From JACDBZ01 sp038233215 (GTDB lineage Bacteria > Chloroflexota > Limnocylindria > QHBO01), in assembly GCA_038233215.1 (NCBI GenBank), contig JBBSML010000010.1:1-64000 (forward strand): 64,000 nt of DNA. The letters run 5' to 3'. This document shows, piece after piece, positions 44,500 through 51,676 of this stretch. A model generated the notes under the pieces. That model saw only the letters and a program-made list of their open reading frames with translations. It ran no database searches and had not been told where the DNA came from. Every line of letters starts with the position of its first letter. The stretch's first letter is position 1. Position numbers and translations under genes: made by a program.

Positions 44500-44694
44500 T
44501 CAGCGATCGGGGTTGGCGTCCTCGCCGCCTTCGGTAGGCGTGGCTTCGTCGCGTTCTCCGCGATTCCCGCGAATGCGGTGCAGGCCGTCGCTGATGACGC
44601 GACGGAAGAAGAACGGGACCGCCAGGGCGCCGGCCAGGACTACCTGGAGCAGCATGCTGCCTGAGCCGGGATCGATATAGGCCAGAAACGGCAT
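44500..44694 (-). CDS. Small membrane protein with N-terminal YIDPGSGS motif
   Basis: A 64-residue protein MPFLAYIDPGSGSMLLQVVL followed by AGALAVPFFFRRVI and a charged Arg/Glu/Asp tail. The YIDPGSGS motif directly before one membrane helix is a recurring feature of tiny proteins encoded beside sulfatase-like and methyltransferase genes. It is divergent to the sulfatase-like gene, 30 bp apart, and in operon with the methyltransferase. It may be a membrane anchor or subunit. Confidence 0.75.
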   Translation of the reverse strand: MPFLAYIDPGSGSMLLQVVLAGALAVPFFFRRVISDGLHRIRGNRGERDEATPTEGGEDANPDR

Positions 44695-44724
44695 GAGTGG
44701 AGAGCCTCGGTTAGTGTTAGGCGG

Positions 44725-46308
44725 ATGTTATACGCAGAACGGCAGGGAGGCCACCGAGGGCGCATCGACTGGAGCGCGCTCCCGATCCATCCGCTCCTGG
44801 CAGCGGCGTACCCGGTCGTCTTCCTGTTCGCCACCAACGTCGCCGAGCAGGTGACGCTCGAGCCGCTGTGGGGTCCCCTGGGCCTGGCCGTCGGAGCAGC
44901 CGCAGTCTTCCTCGCGGCGGCCGCCCTCGTCCTGCGCAACTGGCACCGGGCCGCCCTGTTGACCACGGTGCTCGTCGCTGGCTTCTTCGGTTATGGCCAC
45001 GCGTGGAATGCGGTCTCGGGGATCCTGGGAAGCCAATGGCCGCTCATCGGCGCATGGGTGGTCCTGGTCGGCATCGGTCTGTTCTTCGCCTGGCGTTCCG
45101 CCACCTGGGCACGAACCGCAACCCGAGCCCTCAACCTGGTCGCCGCCATCGCATTGCTCCTCAACGCCTGGACCGTTGCGGGCAGCATGGTCGCCCTGGG
45201 AACCGTTGACGCACCTCACGAGGAGCTGACAGACCTCCAACTGGCGCCATCAGATCCGGGCGAGCTGCCCGATGTCTACTACATCATCTTGGACCGCTAT
45301 GCAGGATCGACCGCGCTGGCCGAGACCTACGGATTCGACAACGAGCCGTTCCTGACGGCCCTCGAGGAACGCGGATTCCGGATCGCGCGGAACGCTCACA
45401 GCAACTACATCAAGACACCGTTGTCGCTGGCCAGCTCGCTCAGCCTGGACTATCTCGACGCCGATGCGCTGAAGGCCGAGGCCGAAACTGGCAAGGATCG
45501 CGAGCCGATCCATCGGCTGCTTCGCGAACGGCTGGCAGTCCCGACCGCGCTCAAGGAGCTGGGCTACGAGTATCTCCACATCGGCAACTGGTGGACGCCG
45601 TCCGCGACAAATGTCGACGCCGACCGGACGTTCCATTACGACGGACAGGACGAGTTCTCGAGCGTCCTGGCACAGACAACACTGCTGCGTGCCGTCAACG
45701 AGCCCGAGTCAGCCCCCACCGACCCGTGGGATTGGCGCGTCCTGCGGGAGCACACGCGGTACGCGCTCGATAAGCTGGACGAGATCCCCGCGCTTCCCGG
45801 CCCGAAATTCGTATTCGCCCACCTCCTGCTTCCGCACGACCCATACGTCTTCGACACCGATGGATCCTTCATGGATCGCGATCAGGTCGCGCGACAGGGA
45901 CAGGTCGACAGCTACCGACGCCAGCTCAGCTACGCCAACGATCGGATGCTCCAGATGGTGGATCGCATCCTTGCGCAATCCGGCCCGGATGCGGTGATCA
46001 TGCTCCAGGCAGACGAGGGGCCATTTCCGGCGCGATACCGTGCCGACGAATGGGGCTTCGACTGGCATGATGCCCGGGACGACGAGCTCGAGGAGAAGTT
46101 CGGAATTCTGTACGCCATGCGCGTCCCCGACGCCGATCTTGACGCCGCGGGTTTCCATGACGCAATCACGCCTGTCAACACGTTCCGCATCATCTTCAAC
46201 GCCCGCTTCGGCACCGACCTCCCGCTTCTCCCGGACCGTACCTGGGCTCACACCGACCTCTCGCACTTCTACGACTTCTTCGAGATCACCGACCGTTTGG
46301 TGCGATAG
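44725..46308 (+). CDS. Membrane sulfatase/phosphotransferase-like protein (alkaline phosphatase superfamily)
   Basis: A 527-residue protein. The N-terminal 155 residues contain about four to five membrane helices (LAAAYPVVFLFATNVAEQ, LGLAVGAAAVFLAAAALVL, PLIGAWVVLVGIGLFFAW and others). The extracytoplasmic domain begins with DVYYIILDRYAGSTALAETY, where the Asp is the expected metal ligand and the residues after it the nucleophile region. FAHLLLPHDPYVFD and AVIMLQADEGPFPARY supply the His and Asp ligands of sulfatase-like enzymes. A TAGTGT box lies 7 bases before ATG 44725. The layout suggests a phosphoglycerol/phosphoethanolamine-type transferase or hydrolase acting on cell-surface polymers. 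Confidence 0.8.
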   Translation: MLYAERQGGHRGRIDWSALPIHPLLAAAYPVVFLFATNVAEQVTLEPLWGPLGLAVGAAAVFLAAAALVLRNWHRAALLTTVLVAGFFGYGHAWNAVSGILGSQWPLIGAWVVLVGIGLFFAWRSATWARTATRALNLVAAIALLLNAWTVAGSMVALGTVDAPHEELTDLQLAPSDPGELPDVYYIILDRYAGSTALAETYGFDNEPFLTALEERGFRIARNAHSNYIKTPLSLASSLSLDYLDADALKAEAETGKDREPIHRLLRERLAVPTALKELGYEYLHIGNWWTPSATNVDADRTFHYDGQDEFSSVLAQTTLLRAVNEPESAPTDPWDWRVLREHTRYALDKLDEIPALPGPKFVFAHLLLPHDPYVFDTDGSFMDRDQVARQGQVDSYRRQLSYANDRMLQMVDRILAQSGPDAVIMLQADEGPFPARYRADEWGFDWHDARDDELEEKFGILYAMRVPDADLDAAGFHDAITPVNTFRIIFNARFGTDLPLLPDRTWAHTDLSHFYDFFEITDRLVR

Positions 46309-46396
46309 ACACTGGCCGGCGAAACGGCTGCTTCACGCGACGATATGGTGTGAATGTGGGGTCATGAGGCGCGGTGCGAAGGCCGACGGGCGAGTG

Positions 46397-48028
46397 TCAG
46401 GCGGTTGCGAGCACGGCTCGTTCGGCGAGGGCGATCGGCAGGCCGCCCGAGGACGTGATGCCGTCGTGGAAGGCGCGCAGCGCATTCGTGTCGGATGAAC
46501 CGTGGGCAGCGAAAAAGGCCTCGCGAATGCGGAGGATCTCGAGGCTGCCGGTCAGATATGAAGAAGCCTGTGTGGGCCAGGCGCAGTAGCGCGTGACCTC
46601 GGCCCGGGCGGTCGGCTCGGTCAGGCCGGTTTTCGTGGTCATGTAGATGACGGCCTCGTCCCAGGTCATCTCGCCCATGTGGAGCGACGTGTCGACGACG
46701 ATCCGCGCCGCCCGAAAGATGGTCGCCTCGTACTGGTTCATCTCGTGGCGGAGGTCGGTGAAGAAGCCCTGCTCGCGCATCATCCGCTCGGCGTAGAGTG
46801 CCCATCCCTCGCTGAAATATGGGGTGCGAAACACCTGGCGCAGGCGCGACGGATTGGCCTTCGACATGACGAGATGCCAGTGATGTCCGGGGTAGGCCTC
46901 GTGCACGGCGGTTGTCGGGATGCCCGGATACGAGTTGGACGCGAGGCGCTTCTGGATCTCGTCCTCCGACGCGCCGTCCGGCGGGAATGGGACGAAGAAA
47001 TGGCCGAGCATCCTGTCGCTGAATGGTGGGGGCGACATGTAGGACGCGACCGCCAGCACCGGACGCTGGAACGGCGGTGAGGGCACGACGGCGCACTCCT
47101 CGCCCTCCGGGAAGCTCACGAGCCGATGCTCCCGCAGGTACACGCGAGCGCGCTCGGTCCACGCTTCGTAACCGACCCGCATCTCTTCGGGAGTGCGCGG
47201 GTGGTCCTCGTTGAGCTCGTCAAGCACGGCCTTCCAGTCATCGGTCCCGCGCAGCTCGCGGGCGCACCGGGTCAGGTCGATCGCAAGTTCGTCGTATGCC
47301 GCCTGACCGCGATCTCGCAGTTCGCGCGCGCCGAAGCCGAGCAGCTCCTTCTCTCGCAGGAGGGCGCTGTAGCGCTCCTCACCGAGCATCCATTCGCCGG
47401 TCGCCTTCGGACGCATCGCCTCCAGGAAGGCGACGTAGCCGTCATAGGCCGATCCGGACGCCTCCCCCGCCTCGGCAAGCTTTGCGCTCAACGCCCCGTC
47501 CTCGACCTGCGCCCGCAGAATCTCGCGCACGTACCGGGCGCCAGCGCGCGCCTGGTTCGCCGCGCGGTCCAGGAAGATAGCGGGCACCATGTCCGGCCGC
47601 AGATTGCGCTTGCCATCCTCTAGGTTCTGCGGAATGAGCTTCATGCGCGCCACCGCCGCGTCGACGAGCTGTTCCATCGGCCGCAAGCGGTGCAGGAAGA
47701 GGCTGAAGATGCCCTGCATACCGGGATTCAGATAGGTGTCCGGCTGGCGGCGCCAGACCTCGAAGTCCTCGAGAATCTGCCGTCCGCGAAGAATGCTGAT
47801 GACCAGGTCGCGGTCGATGGCATCGTCGAATGTGAGGCTGCTCACCTCGACGGCGCGGAGACGCTCCAGCCATTCCGTATCGGCCGCGCGGCGTCGCTCG
47901 AAGGCGGTCTCCGACAGATCGTCGAGACGCTCGTCGTACTCGGTGAGTCCCAGGCCGCTGGCGCGGACCGGCGAGTCCTCAAATTCGGCGTCGAGGAAGT
48001 CGTTGGTCAACTCGGCAAACGACGGCAT
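46397..48028 (-). CDS. DUF885 family zinc-peptidase-like protein, copy 2
   Basis: A 543-residue DUF885 member. The zinc motif is GIPTTAVHEAYPGHHWHLVM and the Glu helix is RTPYFSEGWALYAERMMREQ. Related to 36474-38138 but well diverged. ATG 48028 has AAGG close upstream, and a TAGACT box lies about 30 bases upstream, so the message has a short leader. The gene stands alone; the CGTTAGCC-type repeat cluster fills its upstream region. Confidence 0.85.
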   Translation of the reverse strand: MPSFAELTNDFLDAEFEDSPVRASGLGLTEYDERLDDLSETAFERRRAADTEWLERLRAVEVSSLTFDDAIDRDLVISILRGRQILEDFEVWRRQPDTYLNPGMQGIFSLFLHRLRPMEQLVDAAVARMKLIPQNLEDGKRNLRPDMVPAIFLDRAANQARAGARYVREILRAQVEDGALSAKLAEAGEASGSAYDGYVAFLEAMRPKATGEWMLGEERYSALLREKELLGFGARELRDRGQAAYDELAIDLTRCARELRGTDDWKAVLDELNEDHPRTPEEMRVGYEAWTERARVYLREHRLVSFPEGEECAVVPSPPFQRPVLAVASYMSPPPFSDRMLGHFFVPFPPDGASEDEIQKRLASNSYPGIPTTAVHEAYPGHHWHLVMSKANPSRLRQVFRTPYFSEGWALYAERMMREQGFFTDLRHEMNQYEATIFRAARIVVDTSLHMGEMTWDEAVIYMTTKTGLTEPTARAEVTRYCAWPTQASSYLTGSLEILRIREAFFAAHGSSDTNALRAFHDGITSSGGLPIALAERAVLATA

Positions 48029-48075
48029 GGGTCAACCTTTCTTGCAGCGCGGAGTCTTTGAGTCTAGACCGACAT

Positions 48076-48199
48076 GACCCGCCCCACGGGGCTAACGGCC
48101 ATTCGGCGATGGCTTTCCGAATTGATGACCCGCCCCACGGGCGAAACGGAGAAGGAGCGTGACCTGCCTACGGATCTTGCCCGCACCACGGTCAAACGG
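48076..48199 (-). repeat. Cluster of CGTTAGCC/CCCACGGG-type repeats
   Basis: Three related units follow each other at about 50-base spacing: GACCCGCCCCACGGGGCTAA plus CGG (48076-48098), GACCCGCCCCACGGGCGAAA plus CGG (48127-48149), and a decayed CCCGCACCACGGTCAAACGG (near 48180-48199). On the minus strand the first reads CCGTTAGCCCCGTGGGGCGG, the same core as at 17388 and 41119. Each has a CCCG..CGGG mini-stem. They occupy the 340-bp gap upstream of the second DUF885 gene (48029-48363). Confidence 0.7.
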
Positions 48200-48250
48200 A
48201 GCATGAAAGGGACCCGCCTGCCTCGATCCTTGGTAGATAGCCACGCCCGG

Positions 48251-48319
48251 CGGGTCATCGGCGCGCGGGACCGATGATCTCCAGCACGGTCCCATCGGGA
48301 CCGCGGAAATGGCACCACG
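48251..48319 (-). pseudogene. Duplicated 3' end of the VOC gene (69-bp direct repeat, left copy)
   Basis: These 69 bp match 48828-48896 with a single mismatch (48291 versus 48868). On the minus strand they encode the tail WCHFRGPDGTVLEIIGPARR and stop of the intact VOC protein at 48832-49191, but the rest of the gene is absent here. The riboswitch-crcB cassette lies between the two copies (577-bp period), so the left copy is a footprint of a duplication or insertion event. Confidence 0.9.
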
Positions 48320-48326
48320 TGACTCC

Positions 48327-48355
48327 TTGCCGGATCTCCCCAATGGCACAATGCT
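48327..48355 (+). promoter_or_regulatory. Promoter of the fluoride riboswitch-crcB transcript
   Basis: TTGCCG (48327-48332) and AATGCT (48350-48355) are separated by 17 bases and would start RNA near 48362, just before the first riboswitch stem at 48364. The match to the -35/-10 consensus is only partial, but the position is well suited to the aptamer. Confidence 0.5.
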
Positions 48356-48363
48356 CTACACAC

Positions 48364-48418
48364 GGCGATGGAGCTCGCCACGCACTGCCCACCCCCAGGG
48401 ATGATGGCTCCTATCGAT
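48364..48418 (+). ncRNA. Fluoride riboswitch (crcB RNA motif)
   Basis: The leader reads GGCGATGGAGCTCGCC (48364-48379), then ACTGCCC and GGGATGATGGCTCCTAT. GGCG pairs with CGCC around ATGGAGCT, CCC (48388-48390) pairs with GGG (48398-48400), and the pseudoknot GGAGC (48370-48374) pairs perfectly with GCTCC (48407-48411). This order of stems and the conserved GATGG / TGATGGCTCCT segments are those of known fluoride aptamers, and the downstream gene is a fluoride exporter. A following CGATC..GATCG stem (48415-48429) ends just before the ribosome-binding site, which suggests control of translation. Confidence 0.88.
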
Positions 48419-48445
48419 CACGTGGATCGCGCTTGGAGACTGCCT

Positions 48446-48820
48446 GTGGTTCCCTTCCTGCTCATCGGGATCGGCGGCTTTTTCGGAGCCATCGCCCGCT
48501 ACACCGTCGACAACCGGCTCACCGCATGGACCGGCGGCGTAGTGCCGTGGGGCACCTTCGCCATCAACATGTCAGGCTCGTTCGCCGCCGGGCTCCTGTT
48601 CGCGCTCATCGTGGAGCGCACCAGTCTTCCGGCTGATCTGCGCGGTCCGGTGCTGGTCGGCTTTCTCGGCTCCTACACGACATTCTCGACCTGGACCCTT
48701 GAGAGCTGGCGCATGATCGACGACGGCGCCTGGCTATCCGCGGCGCTCAACCTCGGCGGGTCGATGGTCATCGGCGTGATCGCGATCATGGCCGGCGTTG
48801 CAATCGGGAGGGCGCTGTAG
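48446..48820 (+). CDS. crcB: Fluoride ion exporter CrcB/FluC
   Basis: A 124-residue four-helix channel protein. Typical motifs are LLIGIGGFFGAIARY at the N-terminus, VPWGTFAINMSGSFAAGLLF with the conserved Asn, and LVGFLGSYTTFSTWTLE with the Phe-box and Thr residues lining the fluoride path. A longer frame from ATG 48368 would start inside the riboswitch; GTG 48446 has GGAG 7 bases upstream and gives the usual family length and N-terminus. It protects the cell from fluoride under riboswitch control. It lies between the two 69-bp direct repeats. Confidence 0.93.
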   Translation: MVPFLLIGIGGFFGAIARYTVDNRLTAWTGGVVPWGTFAINMSGSFAAGLLFALIVERTSLPADLRGPVLVGFLGSYTTFSTWTLESWRMIDDGAWLSAALNLGGSMVIGVIAIMAGVAIGRAL

Positions 48821-48827
48821 TTCTCTG

Positions 48828-48896
48828 CGGGTCATCGGCGCGCGGGACCGATGATCTCCAGCACGGTGCCATCGGGACCGCGGAAATGGCACCACG
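48828..48896. repeat. 69-bp direct repeat, right copy
   Basis: The right copy matches 48251-48319 with one mismatch. It begins 8 bases after the crcB stop and covers the last residues and stop of the VOC gene at 48832-49191. The repeat pair brackets the riboswitch and crcB exactly. Confidence 0.9.
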
Positions 48897-49191
48897 CGGC
48901 GGCGTCGGTGCGCTCGATCTCGGTCAGGATCTCCAGGCCATCCGCCTCGAGCCGCGCACGGGTCGCATCAACATCGTCGACCCGCAAGCCGACCACAGGA
49001 CCGGTGGTGAAGAAGGCATGGTCGGGATCCGCATCGGCGTAGACGTGGAGCTCGGCGTCGGTCCCGAGCCGGAACCACGTTGCACCAGCCGTGTCACGGA
49101 TCACCTGGAGACCGATGAGATCGCGGAAGAGCCGAACCATCGAATCGAATCGATCCGTTCGAAAGCCGATGAAGCCGATGCCGTCACTCAC
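48832..49191 (-). CDS. VOC/glyoxalase family protein
   Basis: A 119-residue single VOC module pair: GFIGFRTDRFDSMVRLFRDL (first beta-alpha unit), TWFRLGTDAELHVYADAD, VVGLRVDDVDATRARLEADG and the terminal WCHFRGPDGTVLEIIGPARR with the metal-ligand Glu. Substrate unknown; such proteins include isomerases, dioxygenases and resistance proteins. GTG 49191 overlaps the asd stop (GTGA), so it is translated from the asd message. Its last 65 bp are duplicated to the left of crcB. Confidence 0.87.
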   Translation of the reverse strand: MSDGIGFIGFRTDRFDSMVRLFRDLIGLQVIRDTAGATWFRLGTDAELHVYADADPDHAFFTTGPVVGLRVDDVDATRARLEADGLEILTEIERTDAAAWCHFRGPDGTVLEIIGPARR

Positions 49192-50219
49192 CGCGGCGGC
49201 GGAACGAGGCGACCGAAGCGCTCAGGAGCGGCGGCGGCGGCCGACTGGATGGCGTTGAGCGCCGCGCCCTTGCGCAGGTTGTCGCTGCTGACCCAGAGAG
49301 CAAATCCACGTTCCCGCCCGGGAATGGCGCGAAGGCGGCCCACGAGGACGGGGTCGCGGCCCTCGATATCGAGCGGCATCGGGTGTCGCTTGGAACCGTC
49401 GGCAGGCCGATACTCGAGCCCGGGAGCACGGCGAAGGGCGGCGTCCAGCTCCGCAACCGTCGTGTCACGCTCGGTGCGGATGTGTAGCGCGACCGAATGG
49501 CCGGTATGGACCGGGACCCGGACGGTGGTCGCCGCCACGTCCAGATCAGGCATCTCGAGGATCTTCCGCAGCTCGGCGTGGATCTTGTTCTCCTCACCGG
49601 TCCAGCCCTGCGCGTCGAGGACGTCGATCTGCGGCACCACCGAATCGGCAATGCGGCCGTGAAACGGCGACCCATCCGCGGCATCACGGTGGTCGGTCCC
49701 GCGCTCGGCCTCGAAGGCGTCCAGCCCCTTGCGGCCGGCGCCACTCACTGCCTGGTATGACGCCAGGTCGACCGACACGAGTCCCGCCAGATCGCGGATC
49801 GGGGCCAGGGCGACCACCACGGCGGCGGTCGTGCAGTTTGGGTTGGCTATCAGGTTTCCGGGTCGATTGCGAGCCGCGTGCGCGTTGGCCTCCGGGACCA
49901 CGAGCGGCACGTGATCGGCCAGGCGGAAGGCTGAGGAGTTGTCGACGACCAGCGGGATCGATGCACCAGGCCCGGCCATGATCTCGCGGCTCTGCGGCCC
50001 GTCGACGGCAAGGAACAGCACGTCCAGCTCGCCTGCATTCTCATCGGTCAGCAGATCAACCTTCACCGATGCGCCGCGATACTCGAGCGTCTTGCCCTCG
50101 TGGTGACCGAAGGCGCGCAGGCTCTCGGCCGGCAGGCCGGCATCGGCGAGGATGGAGCAGAAGACTCCGCCGACGACGCCGCGCGCGCCAGCGATGCCGA
50201 CGATAGGCCATGCATTCAT
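49188..50219 (-). CDS. asd: Aspartate-semialdehyde dehydrogenase
   Basis: A 343-residue NADPH-dependent enzyme that reduces aspartyl phosphate to aspartate semialdehyde for lysine, methionine and threonine synthesis. GIAGARGVVGGVFCSILADAG is the nucleotide fold, VVDNSSAFRLADHVPLVVPE the phosphate region, LIANPNCTTAAVVVAL holds the catalytic Cys, SYQAVSGAGRKGL follows, and VRVPVHTGHSVALHIRTE contains the catalytic His. A TATCGT box lies 6 bases before ATG 50219. hom lies 44 bp upstream on the same strand, supporting the pathway. Confidence 0.95.
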   Translation of the reverse strand: MNAWPIVGIAGARGVVGGVFCSILADAGLPAESLRAFGHHEGKTLEYRGASVKVDLLTDENAGELDVLFLAVDGPQSREIMAGPGASIPLVVDNSSAFRLADHVPLVVPEANAHAARNRPGNLIANPNCTTAAVVVALAPIRDLAGLVSVDLASYQAVSGAGRKGLDAFEAERGTDHRDAADGSPFHGRIADSVVPQIDVLDAQGWTGEENKIHAELRKILEMPDLDVAATTVRVPVHTGHSVALHIRTERDTTVAELDAALRRAPGLEYRPADGSKRHPMPLDIEGRDPVLVGRLRAIPGRERGFALWVSSDNLRKGAALNAIQSAAAAAPERFGRLVPPPR

Positions 50220-50263
50220 GGTGGGACGATACCGCAGACGCCAATGGCTAGCCGCGAATGACC

Positions 50264-51178
50264 CTACGAAGGTCGGCCAAAGAGGATCGGACGCTCGCCG
50301 CCGACCAGGCGGGCAAGATCGGCGTAGACGGCTCCAGCAGTCACGCGCCCGCCGGCTCCTGGGCCGGACACCCGGAAGACCCCGGCATCGGCGACGGTGA
50401 TCTCGAGCAGGTTCTCGATGCCCGCGGCGCGGGCAAGCGGATCAGCGCGGTCGAGCGGCATCGGCTTGACTGACATTCCTTGCTTCGTGGCTTCCGCCAC
50501 GAGCCGGACGGTCTCACCCGCGGCAACGTTGAGCCCGACGATCCCGGTCGTGTCCACCTCCGTCTCGGGGAGCCAGGTGCCCCAGGCCACCGACGCCAGG
50601 ATGGCGAGCTTCTGCGCAGCATCGCGGCCACCGACGTCGAAGCTGGGATCGGCCTCGGCGAAGCCCTGCTCTTGGGCCTCGCGCAGCGCCTCGTCGTAGC
50701 TGCGTCCCTCGCCCATGGCCGACAGGATGTAGGTCGTGGTGGCGTTCACGATGCCGCGGATACGCTCGATGGCCCCGGTCGCGGCGAGGTGCGTGACGGT
50801 CTCGATCATCGGTGTACCGCCGCCGACGCTTGCGCTGCCGAGGAGCGCCGCCACGCGCCGATCAGCCAACCGGGCAAGCTCACCGCCGTGTGTGGCCAGG
50901 AGCGCCTTATTGGCCGTCACGTATGGTTTTCCGGCATCCAGCGCCAGCCGTGCCCACGTGAGCGGGACATCCACGCCTCCTGCCAGCTCGACCACGATAT
51001 CGGCCTCGAGCGCCAGCTCCGCCGAACCGATCTCCACGCCTTCGGGCAGGCCGGCACGCTCTCGATCGCGCACGGCAACGCATTGCAGCGTGAGGGGGAG
51101 GGATCCTGAGCGCACGAGCGCGCCAAGGGCGGAGCCAACCGTCCCCCATCCAATGAGCCCGATGCGAAGGCGTTCCAT
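50264..51178 (-). CDS. hom: Homoserine dehydrogenase, short form without ACT domain
   Basis: A 304-residue enzyme reducing aspartate semialdehyde to homoserine. GLIGWGTVGSALGALV is the NAD(P) fold, YVTANKALLATHG and SASVGGGTPMIETV follow, GIVNATTTYILSAMGEG starts the substrate domain, and EADPSFDVGGRDAAQKLAIL contains the catalytic Asp and Lys. The C-terminal regulatory ACT domain of longer relatives is absent, so classical threonine feedback is not expected. A TAGACT box lies 6 bases before ATG 51178. Confidence 0.93.
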   Translation of the reverse strand: MERLRIGLIGWGTVGSALGALVRSGSLPLTLQCVAVRDRERAGLPEGVEIGSAELALEADIVVELAGGVDVPLTWARLALDAGKPYVTANKALLATHGGELARLADRRVAALLGSASVGGGTPMIETVTHLAATGAIERIRGIVNATTTYILSAMGEGRSYDEALREAQEQGFAEADPSFDVGGRDAAQKLAILASVAWGTWLPETEVDTTGIVGLNVAAGETVRLVAEATKQGMSVKPMPLDRADPLARAAGIENLLEITVADAGVFRVSGPGAGGRVTAGAVYADLARLVGGERPILFGRPS

Positions 51179-51275
51179 CGATGGAGTCTAGACGCATCCC
51201 GCGCTTCCCCTTCCGCGATCGCCTCGACCGGACGAGGGCCACCGGGTGCCGCTGCCACGGTAGACTGGGGTCGAT

Positions 51276-51611
51276 ATGGGTGCCACCGAGACCGTCGACC
51301 TGTTCTTCGAGCTCATCAACGACGACCACCGCGAGAAGGCCGTCGAGCTCTTCTCCGAAAACGCCGTCCTGGGCATCAGCGTTCCCGGCGGCGACGAGCG
51401 AACGAACCTGCGCGGCCGCGACAAGGTCGGCGGGTGGTTCATCCGGGCAGGCGACGGCTTTCGCATGTTCACCAATGACAGCCGCAACATGGGCGCCAGC
51501 TACATCGCCGATGTGACCGTCATGCGTCCGGGCGTTCCGTCCATGCAGGTCGAGGCCAACTTCCGCGTGGAGAACGGGCAGATCGTCGCCCTGTTCCTTC
51601 AACCGAACTAA
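51276..51611 (+). CDS. SnoaL/NTF2-like protein
   Basis: A 111-residue cone-shaped NTF2-like fold: TVDLFFELINDDHREKAVEL, LFSENAVLGISVPGGDERTN, LRGRDKVGGWF and a final strand pair VEANFRVENGQIVALFLQPN. The pocket residues are not diagnostic, so function (isomerase, hydrolase or ligand binding) cannot be set. TAGACT (51261-51266) lies 9 bases before the ATG. It is divergent from hom, which has an identical TAGACT box on the other strand. Confidence 0.82.
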   Translation: MGATETVDLFFELINDDHREKAVELFSENAVLGISVPGGDERTNLRGRDKVGGWFIRAGDGFRMFTNDSRNMGASYIADVTVMRPGVPSMQVEANFRVENGQIVALFLQPN

Positions 51612-51621
51612 GACTGTTCGA

Positions 51622-51648
51622 AGGCCGCCCCTACGCTTCGGCGGGCCT
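51622..51648. terminator. Possible bidirectional terminator hairpin
   Basis: AGGCC-GCC (51622-51629) can pair with GGC-G-GGCCT (51640-51648) across one bulge in the 65-bp gap between the convergent SnoaL-like and cofE genes. No T-run is present, so the call is weak. Confidence 0.35.
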
Positions 51649-51676
51649 CGCGTCCCGGTGCGATTTCGGGCCGACC

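Noticed and set aside
48076..48199. CRISPR-like array (repeats of about 23 bp at about 50-base spacing)
   Set aside because: Only three units, the third badly decayed, with single copies elsewhere in both orientations and no cas genes. It fits a dispersed repeat family better.
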